Assembly: GCF_000237925.1 (NCBI RefSeq)
Contig: NW_017386049.1
Span: 496,001-560,000, forward strand
Length of the DNA stretch: 64,000 bases
Direction of reading: 5' to 3'
Source of the DNA: Schistosoma mansoni
Taxonomy: Eukaryota; Platyhelminthes; Trematoda; Strigeidida; Schistosomatidae
Shown one piece after another: positions 36,001-43,716 of this stretch (its first letter is position 1; each line of letters opens with the position of its first letter). The notes beneath the pieces are model-generated. The model worked only from the letters and a program-made list of their open reading frames with translations. It was not told the DNA's origin and made no database searches. The position numbers and the translations under genes were made by a program.

Positions 36001-36772
36001 GGAAAAGTCGGTTATTCGTCGGATATTAAGGGGGAAAGTCGGCTATTCGTCGGATATTTAGGGGAAAAGTCGGTTATTCGTCGGATATTTAGGGGAAAAA
36101 TCGGTAATTTAGCGACATTTGAAAAACAGAGCGACAGAAAGGGGAAATTACGCTTTATTTCCCCCGGACAGGCGAAAAAGCAGACATTTTGGCGCATTTC
36201 TCCTTTATTGACGACTTCTTTTCCAATGCACTTTCCGCTTTATTTCCCCTTTGTTCGCCTTTATTTCCCCTTTATTGGTTGTTTGGGAGTTAGATAAAGT
36301 AGGTAACAGTACTTTTGATATGAGGAGACAAAAGCATTAAAGTACTTACAGCGCATGAGCCATAAACAATATACTCGTCCTCTGGATAGTCATAGCCTTC
36401 GCAATTAACGTTCACGGCCCCGAAGGATACACTCTTATCTAGTTCAGCTTTGCATTCCCACTGAACATCACGACCATCGAATCCGCGATTATAACACTGG
36501 ACAACCTTGGGATAGTACTGAGGGTGCTTGAAACCACTTCCACCAACACATTTAAGCTGTGAAAATATCCAAAAAAACACCACAGCTTACCTGAGGTAAT
36601 CTATATTCTTTTCTCGACTGGGCAAATTTATCATGATATAAAGTTATGACGTCTACATCTCGAAGTAATACGCGACGCGACCTAGCTAAACCAGTGAAAA
36701 CTGAATAGACTATGTAATCATACCTTCACTAAAACAAAGGCACACAGAAACAAAGACCAACGCCAACAACAT
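24047..36772 (-). CDS. SARAF: SARAF (store-operated calcium entry-associated regulatory factor), complete 8-exon gene
   Basis: Gene-level entry. Exons 36724-36772, 36591-36685, 36350-36556, 30875-30927, 29388-29489, 28549-28649, 24195-24569 and 24047-24072 join without a frame break: 1008 bases, 335 aa, close to the roughly 340 aa of the vertebrate protein. Order: signal peptide; SARAF luminal domain with VLLRDVDVITLYHD, LKCVGGSG, DVQWECKAELDKSVSFG and CEGYDYPEDEYIVYGSC; one membrane span; then a cytosolic tail with a proline-rich PPPP motif, a glycine-rich AAGAGFLGGYFMGSRS segment and a conserved terminal GFGGTSRR. SARAF is an ER membrane protein that promotes slow inactivation of STIM/Orai calcium entry. 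The 5' introns are 34-38 bp; the later introns are large and full of transposons. Confidence 0.93.
24195..24569 (-). CDS. SARAF: SARAF exon 7 (glycine/serine-rich tail)
   Basis: 124 codons, phase 1 on both sides. Contains RRRQAPSAPPEYGW, WLSNGLAAGAGFLGGYFMGS (the GFW.G...GG.LGYLFG element of SARAF), then a serine/arginine-rich stretch with DRRSRTPSPETH. Donor G|gtaatg. Confidence 0.9.
25028..27880 (+). mobile_element. Internally deleted RTE/SR2-like LINE copy in SARAF intron 6
   Basis: Degraded relative of the 37-49 kb RTE. The 5' region at 25112-25474 ends with PGLLKPGSKLHVGAFEV, the start of the AP endonuclease. More endonuclease is readable at 25714-26064 (RLCAVRLNGTVKTQ, FVVSAYAPADCSSNELKDG, VEGDFNAQVGKL). 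Around 26640 the sequence jumps from the region before the RT directly to the LYSNT block, then to an RT remnant with a lost catalytic box (LEHADGIVQFGEDTDK in place of LEYADD). The 3' part runs to about 27.87 kb with the same ending as the 49.3 kb copy. It lies antisense to SARAF inside its 4-kb intron. Confidence 0.85.
28549..28649 (-). CDS. SARAF: SARAF exon 6 (proline-rich cytosolic segment)
   Basis: 33 codons with PTFPCDYIPPTGFDFS and QQRPPPPTYDETIFN. Acceptor ...taccattag, donor gtaagt. The PPPP..Y motif corresponds to the proline-rich region just after the membrane span of SARAF. Confidence 0.88.
28771..29292 (-). repeat. SINE-like interspersed repeat, copy 1 (SARAF intron 5)
   Basis: About 520 bp, minus orientation, with a TAAA-type tail (ttatttatttattt on plus at its low end) and a head reading CCAAATGCCCTGGTACGG. 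Shares extended identity with copies at 29570-30094 and 62723-63224. Short anonymous frames on both strands are conserved between copies but match no protein. The simple-repeat tail suggests LINE-mobilised, non-autonomous DNA, or the 3' end of a LINE. Confidence 0.75.
29388..29489 (-). CDS. SARAF: SARAF exon 5 (transmembrane span)
   Basis: Encodes TFEKIYTHAQNNSGY followed by FIIIGLIVLAAILWYFCI, the single membrane helix. Acceptor ...gttttcag-type, donor gtaata. Phase 2 on both sides, so it is exactly skippable in frame. Flanked on both sides by copies of the same SINE-like repeat. Confidence 0.88.
29570..30094 (-). repeat. SINE-like interspersed repeat, copy 2 (SARAF intron 4)
   Basis: Same family and orientation as copy 1, about 280 bp beyond it with SARAF exon 5 in between. 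Tail ttttatttatttattt at 29569-29584. Shared landmarks include GATCCACAAGGCAGTGGAGC, CCTGGAGCCCATGTGCATCA and TACCAGGGCATTTGG. Confidence 0.78.
30875..30927 (-). CDS. SARAF: SARAF exon 4
   Basis: 17 codons plus two bases: LEYELNVRSSTREKRYH between acceptor ...tttaaaag and donor gtatgt. Follows exon 3 in phase 0 and matches the LEY-L stretch after the conserved GSC in vertebrate SARAF. Confidence 0.88.
31629..31833 (+). repeat. Left terminal inverted repeat of CACTA element
   Basis: AT/C-rich, with repeated AAAGGGGAAATAAAG blocks. Pairs with 36083-36287 in inverted orientation. The two single-base differences noted are in the regions near 31710 and 31720. Confidence 0.85.
31834..32176 (+). 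repeat. Subterminal 31-bp tandem repeats, left end
   Basis: Eleven complete units of CGACGAATAGCCGACTTTTC plus CCCTTAATATC or a TAAATATC variant, ending at the N gap. Single-base variants alternate (AGCCG, AACCG, AGCCAA). In CACTA elements such arrays bind the element's own DNA-binding protein. This is known for the superfamily, inferred here. Confidence 0.85.
32177..32376. other. Assembly gap (200 N)
   Basis: Exactly 200 undefined bases inside the 31-bp repeat array, most likely a placeholder of unknown true length caused by collapse of the tandem repeat. The 5' end of the transposase gene may lie in it. Confidence 0.95.
32432..34165 (+). CDS. CACTA transposase (Tnp2 / transposase_21 type), 5' end uncertain
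   Basis: An open frame of 577 codons. Landmarks in order: a Cys pair in KAGCDRCVVNG (about residue 200); the conserved aspartate block FPLDPMHMVYLGVTKKLVTL (about 250-270); YNVHSLQHLPDDVLAHGP (about 405); and FSAFPFESYMRQIKQSVHSG (about 425), which carries the expected late acidic residue. This is the RNase-H-fold transposase layout of the CACTA Tnp2 family. No ATG opens the frame: the first codon of the open stretch is TTG at 32432, and the first internal ATG is near 32481. A 5' exon is therefore probably missing, lost in or before the assembly gap. Uninterrupted by stops, so young. Confidence 0.85.
   Translation: MPCHKPLSRKEKINRILMNLMTSTYLSIRDADRVLNEFRIIVPDLPTSIRSILRTCTSVQPKSISSGVYYHLGLKTNLLRYVELWLCTCDFDSLQLYINVDGLSMSRSSSQHLWPVLGRIVAPRLSDVFMIGIYGGNTKPAQFNEISADTISEIKEMTETGLLSVRFNKYIAIKLSAVICDAPARSDVRYTVNHNAKAGCDRCVVNGRRLDGRMTFPNGEYTLRTDDTFRNQTQYIHHKGHSLFESLPIDMILTFPLDPMHMVYLGVTKKLVTLWIELGHKRLKNMNSCVIRTINKLISRCVESTPSDFPRKCRTLDYLSVWKASECRLFLLYLGPVILQNILPEPLYINFKCLALSMYLLAHPKFYNRVTESVRMDLRNFLREYEWCYGCENLVYNVHSLQHLPDDVLAHGPLDSFSAFPFESYMRQIKQSVHSGYSVAKQAAQRYAEQMSFCDRLQVDISTNDNPVIGTADSRKQVIMFRNSKINSFHPDNVVVVKGKPGLITDIQDSGLLKFRQFTDPQNYFTDPFPSTDIGIFKCSVVCSAYSWVSIHDVDCKCMSINCVNHLVIVPLLHTVM
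34242..35603 (+). CDS. CACTA second protein, spliced, DUF4806-like domain
   Basis: Eight exons join in frame across introns of 29-65 bp or slightly more: ~34242-34392, 34429-34543, 34576-34710, 34747-34803, 34839-35254, 35284-35420, 35466-35495 and 35574-35603 (stop TAG). The start reads SNLVIASGLWVIGEKRCLYP, the W...YP opening of such proteins. The long exon at 34839 holds QQFPLSSEEELGTLDACLE and then PKTSMRYILSYIMKPEVAIN, the DUF4806 pattern (FPL.s.eel..L, hydrophobic core, K/R-rich end RDKVQKRHRRNKEH). DUF4806 proteins commonly accompany CACTA-type transposases in animals; a DNA-binding accessory role is inferred. The start codon is not resolved. Poly(A) signal at 35622. Confidence 0.78.
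35622..35627 (+). terminator. Poly(A) signal of CACTA second gene
   Basis: AATAAA 19 bp after the TAG of the spliced DUF4806-like frame, just inside the right subterminal repeats. Confidence 0.5.
35884..36082 (-). repeat. Subterminal 31-bp tandem repeats, right end
   Basis: About six units complementary to the left-end array (ATTCGTCGGATATTTAGGGG type), running into the right terminal inverted repeat. Shorter than the left array, which may continue through the gap. Confidence 0.82.
36083..36287 (-). repeat. Right terminal inverted repeat of CACTA element
   Basis: Complement of the left terminal repeat, ending ...GGTTGTTTGGG at 36287. It lies only 62 bp from SARAF exon 3, so the transposon end is very close to that exon's donor site. 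Confidence 0.85.
36350..36556 (-). CDS. SARAF: SARAF exon 3 (luminal cysteine-rich core)
   Basis: 69 codons, phase 0 on both sides. Reads LKCVGGSGFKH, then VVQCYNRGFDGRDVQWECKA, then VNCEGYDYPEDEYIVYGSCA, the most conserved part of the SARAF family with its paired cysteines. Confidence 0.95.
36591..36685 (-). CDS. SARAF: SARAF exon 2
   Basis: 31 codons after acceptor ...cactggtttag, reading RSRRVLLRDVDVITLYHDKF and ending YRLPQ before donor gtaagc. Corresponds to the conserved VLLRDV..LTL..D start of the SARAF luminal region. The following intron is 34 bp. Confidence 0.92.
36724..36772 (-). CDS. SARAF: SARAF exon 1 (signal peptide)
   Basis: ATG at 36772-36770. MLLALVFVSVCLCFSE is a compact signal peptide. 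Ends G|gtatga (phase 1). The next intron is 38 bp. Confidence 0.88.
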
Positions 36773-37400
36773 CCCGGAGACTGGAAATGACGTGTAATAA
36801 CTTCGGCGCGCAGACTTGTCCCTGAAGTTTGATGGACTTAAAGACCATCATTCAAAATCAAATTGTTCAAGTTATTACTTTTACAAGATTTCACGTCCTT
36901 TCCGAATCTAGCAACTTCTCTTTCACGCTTAACCGACCTAACATTTGATTGTAGACGCTAGTTGATTGACGGATCATCTGATGGGTTCTACATTATCTTG
37001 TATGCAACTCACGGAGGGTGTGTTGAAACCTTCTGATGTGAGCATCTGATCAAGTCATAACTATGATATTGGCGGAAGGAAATATAATATATGTTCTTTT
37101 CACATGTAAGCATCTGTTGGAAGACTAATTGTTCCTTCAGTCAGATACTTAGTGCTGTTCACAACAGCACAACACTAGCTGGACCACTGATACATAGCCA
37201 ATCCAGATTCACTTGGCGTTATAATCCTGATACGACTGCCGATATTTATATCCGCTTTTCATTTCCCCTTAAGTCTCTTATCGTGTTTCAAGCCTAACCA
37301 CACCTAACATGCTCTCTTCATTTTTTCTTAAACATCTGAAAAGGATCAGATTTTATTTAAAAGTGTGGTCTACTGTTCCAACTTGAAATAAATGTTCCCA
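36773..37400. promoter_or_regulatory. SARAF upstream region
   Basis: About 600 bp between the SARAF start codon and the start of the RTE insertion, containing the 5' UTR (GC-richer, GCGCGCCGAAG-type sequence just upstream of the ATG) and presumably the promoter. I see no TATA box at a convincing distance. The next 12 kb upstream are nested transposons. Confidence 0.35.
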
Positions 37401-37419
37401 AAAAATACCATTTTGCCCC

Positions 37420-38483
37420 TTGTGCAACGTGCATAGGGTCGCAATGTTAACGGTTTCCTTTTATTCTGCACCAAGACCCCTTCAGTTTCACCTTTTCTCT
37501 TCCCGACCGTCGCTGCTACCTTGATGTAGTGGTCGGGCTTGCCTATCGTGATGAACCAATCGAGCAATACTGGCTGAATCAATCGTTCTTCAAAGTCCTA
37601 CCATGCCAGGCAGGTCGGTTGAAGAGCGGTCAGACTAAAAGCAGCAGACCCAAAGTCCGAAGGCGAAGTCGTACTTCTGATTGTACAGAGGTGTAACGAC
37701 AGTAAAAGTATTTCTTTCAGACAACCGGCATAACAGCGATGCTGCCTACCCTCGAGGAGGGTGGGGTTAGGAAAGGTCGACCCTAAAAATGCACACCTCG
37801 CCTTATCCCACACATATCCGTCTCCGGCGGTACGGTCCCAACAAGAACGGAGCTAATACAAAAGTTACTCACAAATAGGTTGTGTGTGACCGACCTCAAG
37901 CAGTCGATCGTTGGGCACTGTGGTCACGCTCTCAGGCCACTAAGACCACGCCTAACTCAACTTCATTTTCAGGTACCTCTAGAAGAACCCTTCCACGGTG
38001 TGGGCAACCGGGAAGTGATAACTGCCCTCATACCTCTAACAGCACTCAAGATCACTGTATTCATAACCAGTCTCCTTCTCCAATTCATATTTTTCGTCGT
38101 ACTTCGACTTTCAACACTAAACTTCTTCTTTCGGCTTCCTCCTCAAGTGACACCATGACCAACGATTCTAGTGCGCAAAACACTGTTCCAGGTCTACTGA
38201 AACCCCGATCCAAACTACACTTTGGAGCCCTCAACGTACGCACCCTGTGTCCAATCGGCCAGCAGGCTTCCTTGACTAAAACCCTAGAATCTCGTACCAT
38301 TGATGTATGCTGTGTCTCCGAAACACGCATACAGGATCCCAGTGTGGTCATTCACTTGACCTCACCTCGCCTAAATGGACAGTCGATGAGATATACCCTC
38401 CGTTTATCTGGTGACCCTATGACTAGTTCTCGTGGACTTGCAGGTGTAGGCATATCACTTAATACAAGGGCAGAACAAGCACT
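37420..38483 (+). mobile_element. RTE/SR2-like LINE, part 1 (5' region and endonuclease start)
   Basis: First piece of a LINE that continues at 43717-45104 and 48552-49352. Begins with a GC-richer 5' region, then the coding frame 37882-38523 with PGLLKPRSKLHFGALNVRTL, the N-terminal motif of AP-type endonucleases, followed by DVCCVSETRIQD, which holds the catalytic glutamate. Interrupted at 38483 by the Gypsy element. The exact 5' end is approximate. Confidence 0.85.
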
Positions 38484-38808
38484 TGTAGCTGTAAATAAAT
38501 CCCCAAAATCAATAGCTCATTAAGTGTTCGACATTGGATGCTGACCACGTTGTTTAAGTGGACTTGTTTAGCTGAAGGCTTTCGGTCATGCATCCGTACC
38601 AGATCACGTTTCAACTCAGCGTGGGACACTGCTCCTACGTTCATTAGCCAGCTTATAGTAAAGGATCCTCGATATATTGGCAACGTATCAAATATATCTT
38701 TCCTACCTCTTCTCATCTGACTTCTGATTTCCTTTGCACGGGAACGATCGATTATAGAAGATACTACTGGTTGCTAGTTGTAAAACTAGAATATCCGTCG
38801 TATCCTCA
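38484..38808 (+). repeat. 5' LTR of Gypsy element (325 bp)
   Basis: Starts TGTAGCTGTAAATAAATCCC and ends CGTCGTATCCTCA: the canonical TG...CA ends. Identical by eye to 43388-43712. It would hold the element's promoter. Confidence 0.93.
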
Positions 38809-38809
38809 G

Positions 38810-38826
38810 TGGTGGTACACCAAGCG
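38810..38826 (+). other. Primer-binding site of Gypsy element
   Basis: TGGTGGTACACCAAGCG begins two bases after the 5' LTR. The initial TGG is complementary to a tRNA CCA end, as expected. The matching tRNA is not identified here. Confidence 0.6.
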
Positions 38827-38958
38827 CACAAACTGTGAGTCTGTTCCATTTTGGAATACTATTATTCATTGTTATTCTTTATTTGATTTTTATATATTGT
38901 GATAAATTTTTTTTCCCGGATATATTTTAATTAGACATTTTTCGTTCTCTATATTACT

Positions 38959-39792
38959 ATGACGGAACACTCTCCTAAGGTTTTTAAGTTAAAGTCTATT
39001 CCCCCTATTTCGATTCAATTAACTTCTTTCTGGCCTGATAACATCGAGTCCTGGTTCTGCTACGCAGAAGCCGACTTTAACGGCCACGGCATTACAGACT
39101 CACGCTCACGATTCCTCGCGGTAGTTAAGGCGTTACCGCGCGAGTTTAACAGGTACGTAACACCTAGTATGTTTACTAGTGATGTTTCGGAACCTTACGA
39201 AACTCTCAAACGTTCGATTCTAAAACATGGAGACCTAACCGACCGACAACGGTTAGGCCAACTCCTCCATAACATCGACCTGCAACATGGTTCTGCTACA
39301 GATATGTTGCTTAGGATGAGAGAAGTGATAGGTCAAAGAACCTTCGACGAAGGCCTATTCAAAGAACTTTTCTTATCCAAACTCCCAAAACAGGTGCAGG
39401 CGGGTCTCGTCTCGTTCCAAAACAACTCTATAGGCGAACTAGCTGCATCTGCCGACCGAATCCTAGAAATCACCAAATCCACTAGCGTCGAGGTCTTTTC
39501 CGTCAAAGAAAAACCTCAATCGACCCCGACTGACATAGCCGAACTATGTCACACGCTTACAAGATATCTTAGAGTTCGTAATGACCGTCGTCGGTCAAAA
39601 ACCCCGCGTAGAAGTGTCTCATGTAGGCGATCTGTCTCTCGACCACGAGAGACAGATAATCCGGACTGGTGCTGGCATCATAACCAGTACGGTAAGTCTT
39701 CCAGAAATTGCAGGAAACCCTGCAATTATCCGACCTCAAAATCGAATGACACGAAAAACAGTTCGGGAAACTTCCCAACCGGCACGCGTTAA
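38959..39792 (+). CDS. gag: Gypsy Gag polyprotein
   Basis: 277 codons from a true ATG. The central region has the capsid-like pattern of metazoan Gypsy elements ([18 protein letters not shown] near the start, then [14 protein letters not shown]). It ends with an Arg-rich stretch and one zinc-knuckle-like motif, [18 protein letters not shown] (about residues 242-259), an atypical CX2HX..C spacing seen in this group. Gag forms the particle and binds the element RNA. Pol follows in the -1 frame, with both frames open between 39750 and 39792, so Pol is probably made by -1 frameshifting. Confidence 0.88.
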   Translation: MTEHSPKVFKLKSIPPISIQLTSFWPDNIESWFCYAEADFNGHGITDSRSRFLAVVKALPREFNRYVTPSMFTSDVSEPYETLKRSILKHGDLTDRQRLGQLLHNIDLQHGSATDMLLRMREVIGQRTFDEGLFKELFLSKLPKQVQAGLVSFQNNSIGELAASADRILEITKSTSVEVFSVKEKPQSTPTDIAELCHTLTRYLRVRNDRRRSKTPRRSVSCRRSVSRPRETDNPDWCWHHNQYGKSSRNCRKPCNYPTSKSNDTKNSSGNFPTGTR

Positions 39793-42700
39793 CGGCAACC
39801 GTAGCCGGCGAACACAGCCATCTGTTATACGTCACGGATGTGACAACGAAAGTTCGTTACCTCGTCGACACCGGCGCAGAAGTTAGCGTTCTTCCAGCAA
39901 ATCCCAACGACAGACCTCGCGAGTCTGTTTTAAGTTTACAGGCGGCAAACGGAAAGCCGATCGCTACTTACGGTAAAAGGCACGTCTACCTTAACGTGGG
40001 TTTACGCAAACCCATACACTGGATTTTCGTGGTTGCAGATGTCTCTATGCCAATCATTGGTATAGACCTGTTACAATACCACAATCTACTCATCGACACA
40101 CGCTCACGAAGGTTAATAGACGGAAACACTAAGTTATCTGTTTGTGTAACTCCTTGTTCTGGTTGCAGGTTATCCCCAGTCACGATTAAGCACACCATAG
40201 ACCCCTTGTACCAATCAGTACTCGACAAATACCCCGGGATATACCAATCGCAATCGAAATTGCCTTGTGTAACTAGCAATGTTACACATCACATCTCGAC
40301 TACAGGACCACCTGTATTCTCAAAAGCCCGCCGACTCGCCCCCGAAAAGCTTAGGTTAGCCAAAAACGAATTCAACCACATGATGGACCTAGGGATAATT
40401 CGACCATCAAATAGTCCATGGTCATCCCCATTGCACATGGTCCCTAAAAAGGACAGCAACGATTGGCGGCTAACTGGTGATTATCGGCGTCTGAATGCTA
40501 AAACCATTCCCGATCGTTACCCGTTGCCTCATATTCACGATTTGACAGCTACCTTGAAAGGTACAACTCTCTTTTCGGAAATCGACTTAGTTAAGGCTTA
40601 CAACCAAATACCTATGGCAACCGACGACATTCCGAAAACCGCCATCATCACTCCTTTCGGTCTTTACGAATTCTTGCGAATGCCTTTTGGTTTAATAAAT
40701 GCAGCTCAAACCTTCCAAAGGTTTATAGACGACGTCTTCCGAGGTCTCAACTTCGTACATTCGTATGTTGATGACTGCCTCATAGCAAGTCCGGACAGAG
40801 AATCACATCTCCAGCATCTGGACATTGTTTTCGATCGACTCCAAAGGCATGGCATTACTGTCAACATTCAGAAATGCCAAATCGGAACTAACTGCTTAGA
40901 CTTCTTAGGACACACTATTGATGCTCAAGGCATCCGACCCCTTAGAAGCAAAGTGGCGGCCATTCTGGATTACCCAGAACCGACCACGATCAAACAGTTG
41001 CGAACTTTCAACGGACTTATAAGTTTCTACAGACGGTTCATACCCAAATGCGCAACTCTTATGAAACCGTTGACCGACCAGCTTCGTGGAAATGCAAAAT
41101 CAATTAGTTTAGACGACACAGCCCGTAAAGCATTCTCCACAGTTAAGGAAGACATCGCTAAGGCAACCCTGCTTGCTCATCAGGACACTAAAGCGCCCAT
41201 TAGTATCGCCGTAGACGCATCCGACTCAGCAATCGGAGGAGTCTTACAACAATGGGTTAACAACTCATGGCAACCTTTAGGATTTTGCTCGAGACGGTTG
41301 CTAGACGCGGAATCTAGGTACAGCACGTTCGGTAGGGAACTCCTAGCTATGTATTGTGCTGTACGGCATTTTCAACATTCCATCGAAGGAAGAGAATTCA
41401 CGCTTTTTACTGATCACAAACCTCTTACCTTCTCTTTAAATTCATATTCAGACAAGTACTCACCGCGAGAGTCTCGACAACTCGACTACATTTCGCAGTT
41501 TACTTCAGACATACAACATATTTCTGGAGCAAACAATGTAGTCGCAGACGCCTTGTCTCGAATACGTTTCTTGAACAGTTTCCAAGGAATCGACCTTCTT
41601 AAACTCGCACAGCTTCAAAAAGAAGACATTGATCTTCAGCATGAGTTATCCTCGACAACTCTTAAACTAAGTATTAGGCAGATGGGAACAGGTAAGGAAA
41701 CCTTACTCTGTGACACATCTACAGGTAGGGATCTTCCAATAGTACCAAAACATTATCGACGCAACGTCTTCAATACGTTGCGCAATCTTTCTCATCCAGG
41801 TGCTCGTGCAACAGTCAAACTTATACCCGAACGCTTTTGTTGGCCTGGCATGAATAAAGACGTGAGGGAGTGGGCACGCTCCTGTGTAAGCTGTCAGAAA
41901 TCTAAGGTCATAAGACACAACAAATGTCCCTTAGGGTCTTTCAAAACCCCTGACGCTCGTTTCGACCACGTCCATCTAGATTTGGTAGGACCCTTACCCG
42001 ATTCAAACGGATACTCATATCTCCTAACATGCGTAGACCGTTTTACTCGATGGCCAGAAGCAGTACCCATTAAGGACATTACTGCTGAAACAGTGGCTCG
42101 CGCTTTCGTCGAACGATGGGTAGCAAATTTCGACTGCCCTTCCACGATCACTACAGACCGCGGACGCCAGTTCGAATCTGGACCTTTCCGTTGTCTGACT
42201 TCATTATTAGGAATCACGCGCTTCCGAACGACCGCCTACCACCCACAAGCAAACGGGTTGGTAGAACGTTTTCATCGACAACTAAAAGCTTCATTATCAG
42301 CTTCAAGCGTTTCACAGTGGACAGACGCTCTTCCACTCGTCTTGCTAGGTATCCACAATGCAGTGAAAGCTGACATTGGATACACTGCATCTCAACTCGT
42401 TTACGGAACGACACTCCGACTCCCAGGAGAATTCGTAGATCCTTCAGCTTCTTCATTGAACATGGATCTAAACTCTTACACGAGTAGGCCTACAAACGCT
42501 ATGCGTTCAGTTAAACCTGCTCACACTCGACCTCAATCAACTGATGTTTTCGTTCAACCTGACTTACGACATAGTAAACACTTCTTCGTTCGTCGAGACT
42601 CACATCGACGACCCCTTCGAATCAGCTTACGAAGGACCCTTCTTCAACGTGAACCCAAGTACTATGTAGTCGATAAGAACGGCACGAACGATAGCATCAG

Positions 42701-42917
42701 TATCGATCGACTCAAAGCAGCGTACTTAGAAGGAAACCCTAGCTACGTCGAATTTCCTTCGGTACAATCGTACGACACAGCTCCTACACTCGTAGTACCC
42801 TACACGACAGCCGACACACAACGTGATACTTCGCCAACGTCGATAGATAAACCTAAAACAACGCGTTCTGGAAGAAGAGTAAGGTTTCCAGAACATCTTA
42901 ACGAATATTGCACGTAG
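39750..42917 (+). CDS. pol: Gypsy Pol polyprotein (protease, RT, RNase H, integrase)
   Basis: The frame is open from 39750 (just after a TGA) to TAG at 42917; a start-like codon GTG lies at 39840. Counting from there: protease [15 protein letters not shown] (about residues 8-22); RT with YVDDCLIAS (about 309); RNase H with [15 protein letters not shown] (about 457) and ADALSR; integrase with the zinc HHCC region [10 protein letters not shown]...CVSCQ (about 650-690), then [19 protein letters not shown] and [11 protein letters not shown], which carry the three catalytic acidic residues. No stop or frame shift interrupts it. All catalytic motifs appear present, so it could be functional. No chromodomain recognised. 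Confidence 0.93.
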   Translation, partial: HEKQFGKLPNRHALTATVAGEHSHLLYVTDVTTKVRYLVDTGAEVSVLPANPNDRPRESVLSLQAANGKPIATYGKRHVYLNVGLRKPIHWIFVVADVSMPIIGIDLLQYHNLLIDTRSRRLIDGNTKLSVCVTPCSGCRLSPVTIKHTIDPLYQSVLDKYPGIYQSQSKLPCVTSNVTHHISTTGPPVFSKARRLAPEKLRLAKNEFNHMMDLGIIRPSNSPWSSPLHMVPKKDSNDWRLTGDYRRLNAKTIPDRYPLPHIHDLTATLKGTTLFSEIDLVKAYNQIPMATDDIPKTAIITPFGLYEFLRMPFGLINAAQTFQRFIDDVFRGLNFVHSYVDDCLIASPDRESHLQHLDIVFDRLQRHGITVNIQKCQIGTNCLDFLGHTIDAQGIRPLRSKVAAILDYPEPTTIKQLRTFNGLISFYRRFIPKCATLMKPLTDQLRGNAKSISLDDTARKAFSTVKEDIAKATLLAHQDTKAPISIAVDASDSAIGGVLQQWVNNSWQPLGFCSRRLLDAESRYSTFGRELLAMYCAVRHFQHSIEGREFTLFTDHKPLTFSLNSYSDKYSPRESRQLDYISQFTSDIQHISGANNVVADALSRIRFLNSFQGIDLLKLAQLQKEDIDLQHELSSTTLKLSIRQMGTGKETLLCDTSTGRDLPIVPKHYRRNVFNTLRNLSHPGARATVKLIPERFCWPGMNKDVREWARSCVSCQKSKVIRHNKCPLGSFKTPDARFDHVHLDLVGPLPDSNGYSYLLTCVDRFTRWPEAVPIKDITAETVARAFVERWVANFDCPSTITTDRGRQFESGPFRCLTSLLGITRFRTTAYHPQANGLVERFHRQLKASLSASSVSQWTDALPLVLLGIHNAVKADIGYTASQLVYGTTLRLPGEFVDPSASSLNMDLNSYTSRPTNAMRSVKPAHTRPQSTDVFVQPDLRHSKHFFVRRDSHRRPLRISLRRTLLQREPKYYVVDKNGTNDSISIDRLKAAYLEGNPSYVEFPSVQSYDTAPTLVVPYTTADTQRDTSPTSIDKPKTTRSGRRVRFPEHLNEYCT

Positions 42918-43373
42918 GACATAAGCTTTATCTTGAATTACCCTTTCATTGTTTATTATAAAAAAAATTTTTTTAATATGCTAATTTTTTATTTATATAA
43001 AAAAAACAAAAAAGACCATTTTTTTCCGATCGCTTTTACGCTGTTTGTAAGTGTAATAGTTTATTCATTTTTTTTCGCGCTCATCTTGTGTCCTTACGCA
43101 AGTACGAGTGTATTTTCGACATGCACTCACACGTTCTATTTTTCCTCTTTTCCAGGACGGCTGGAAAAGAACGACGAAGTTTCGCAAGGAACCGAAATTT
43201 TCATTGTACTTTATTTCTTTATTGTTATGTTGTACATTTTGGTCCCTTAGTTTAAGGAAAGACGACCAGACGCTACTAAACGAAGCAAGCTATCAAAATA
43301 GTGTTTACCAACGACAAACTCGTTGGGTTTAAACTTCTGTCTGGTCACGTCTTAGGGGTATCACTACCCCACT

Positions 43374-43382
43374 AGGGGGGAG
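43374..43382 (+). other. Polypurine tract of Gypsy element
   Basis: AGGGGGGAG ends a few bases before the 3' LTR, the expected place for plus-strand priming. Confidence 0.65.
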
Positions 43383-43387
43383 TGATC

Positions 43388-43712
43388 TGTAGCTGTAAAT
43401 AAATCCCCAAAATCAATAGCTCATTAAGTGTTCGACATTGGATGCTGACCACGTTGTTTAAGTGGACTTGTTTAGCTGAAGGCTTTCGGTCATGCATCCG
43501 TACCAGATCACGTTTCAACTCAGCGTGGGACACTGCTCCTACGTTCATTAGCCAGCTTATAGTAAAGGATCCTCGATATATTGGCAACGTATCAAATATA
43601 TCTTTCCTACCTCTTCTCATCTGACTTCTGATTTCCTTTGCACGGGAACGATCGATTATAGAAGATACTACTGGTTGCTAGTTGTAAAACTAGAATATCC
43701 GTCGTATCCTCA
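43388..43712 (+). repeat. 3' LTR of Gypsy element (325 bp)
   Basis: Same length as the 5' LTR, and I find no difference between the two. Followed by CACT, the target duplication also seen before the 5' LTR. Confidence 0.93.
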
Positions 43713-43716
43713 CACT

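Larger units (their letters stand above)
31629..36287 (+). mobile_element. CACTA-superfamily DNA transposon (SmTRC1-like) in SARAF intron 3
   Basis: Bounded by long near-perfect inverted repeats starting CCCAAACAACCAATAAAGGG (left, 31629) and its complement (right, ending 36287). About 200 bp of each end differ at only two positions that I noticed. Inside each end lies an array of 31-bp subterminal repeats, then ORF1 (Tnp2-type transposase) and a spliced ORF2 (DUF4806-like). SmTRC1 is the published schistosome CACTA element, and this looks like the same family. It is antisense to SARAF. A 200-base run of N (32177-32376) interrupts the left array. No matching 3-bp target duplication is visible (ATA left, AGT right). 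Confidence 0.85.
38484..43712 (+). mobile_element. Intact Ty3/Gypsy LTR retrotransposon
   Basis: 5,229 bp: two 325-bp LTRs, gag and pol, primer-binding region and polypurine tract, flanked by the 4-bp duplication CACT (38480-38483 and 43713-43716). Domain order protease, RT, RNase H, integrase places it in Ty3/Gypsy. The LTRs look identical base for base and both ORFs are open, so the insertion is recent. Inserted into the endonuclease region of the RTE LINE in the same orientation. No envelope frame follows pol. Confidence 0.93.

Noticed and set aside
39569-42456. Several overlapping frames on both strands of the Gypsy element
   Set aside because: Shadows of gag and pol in other frames.
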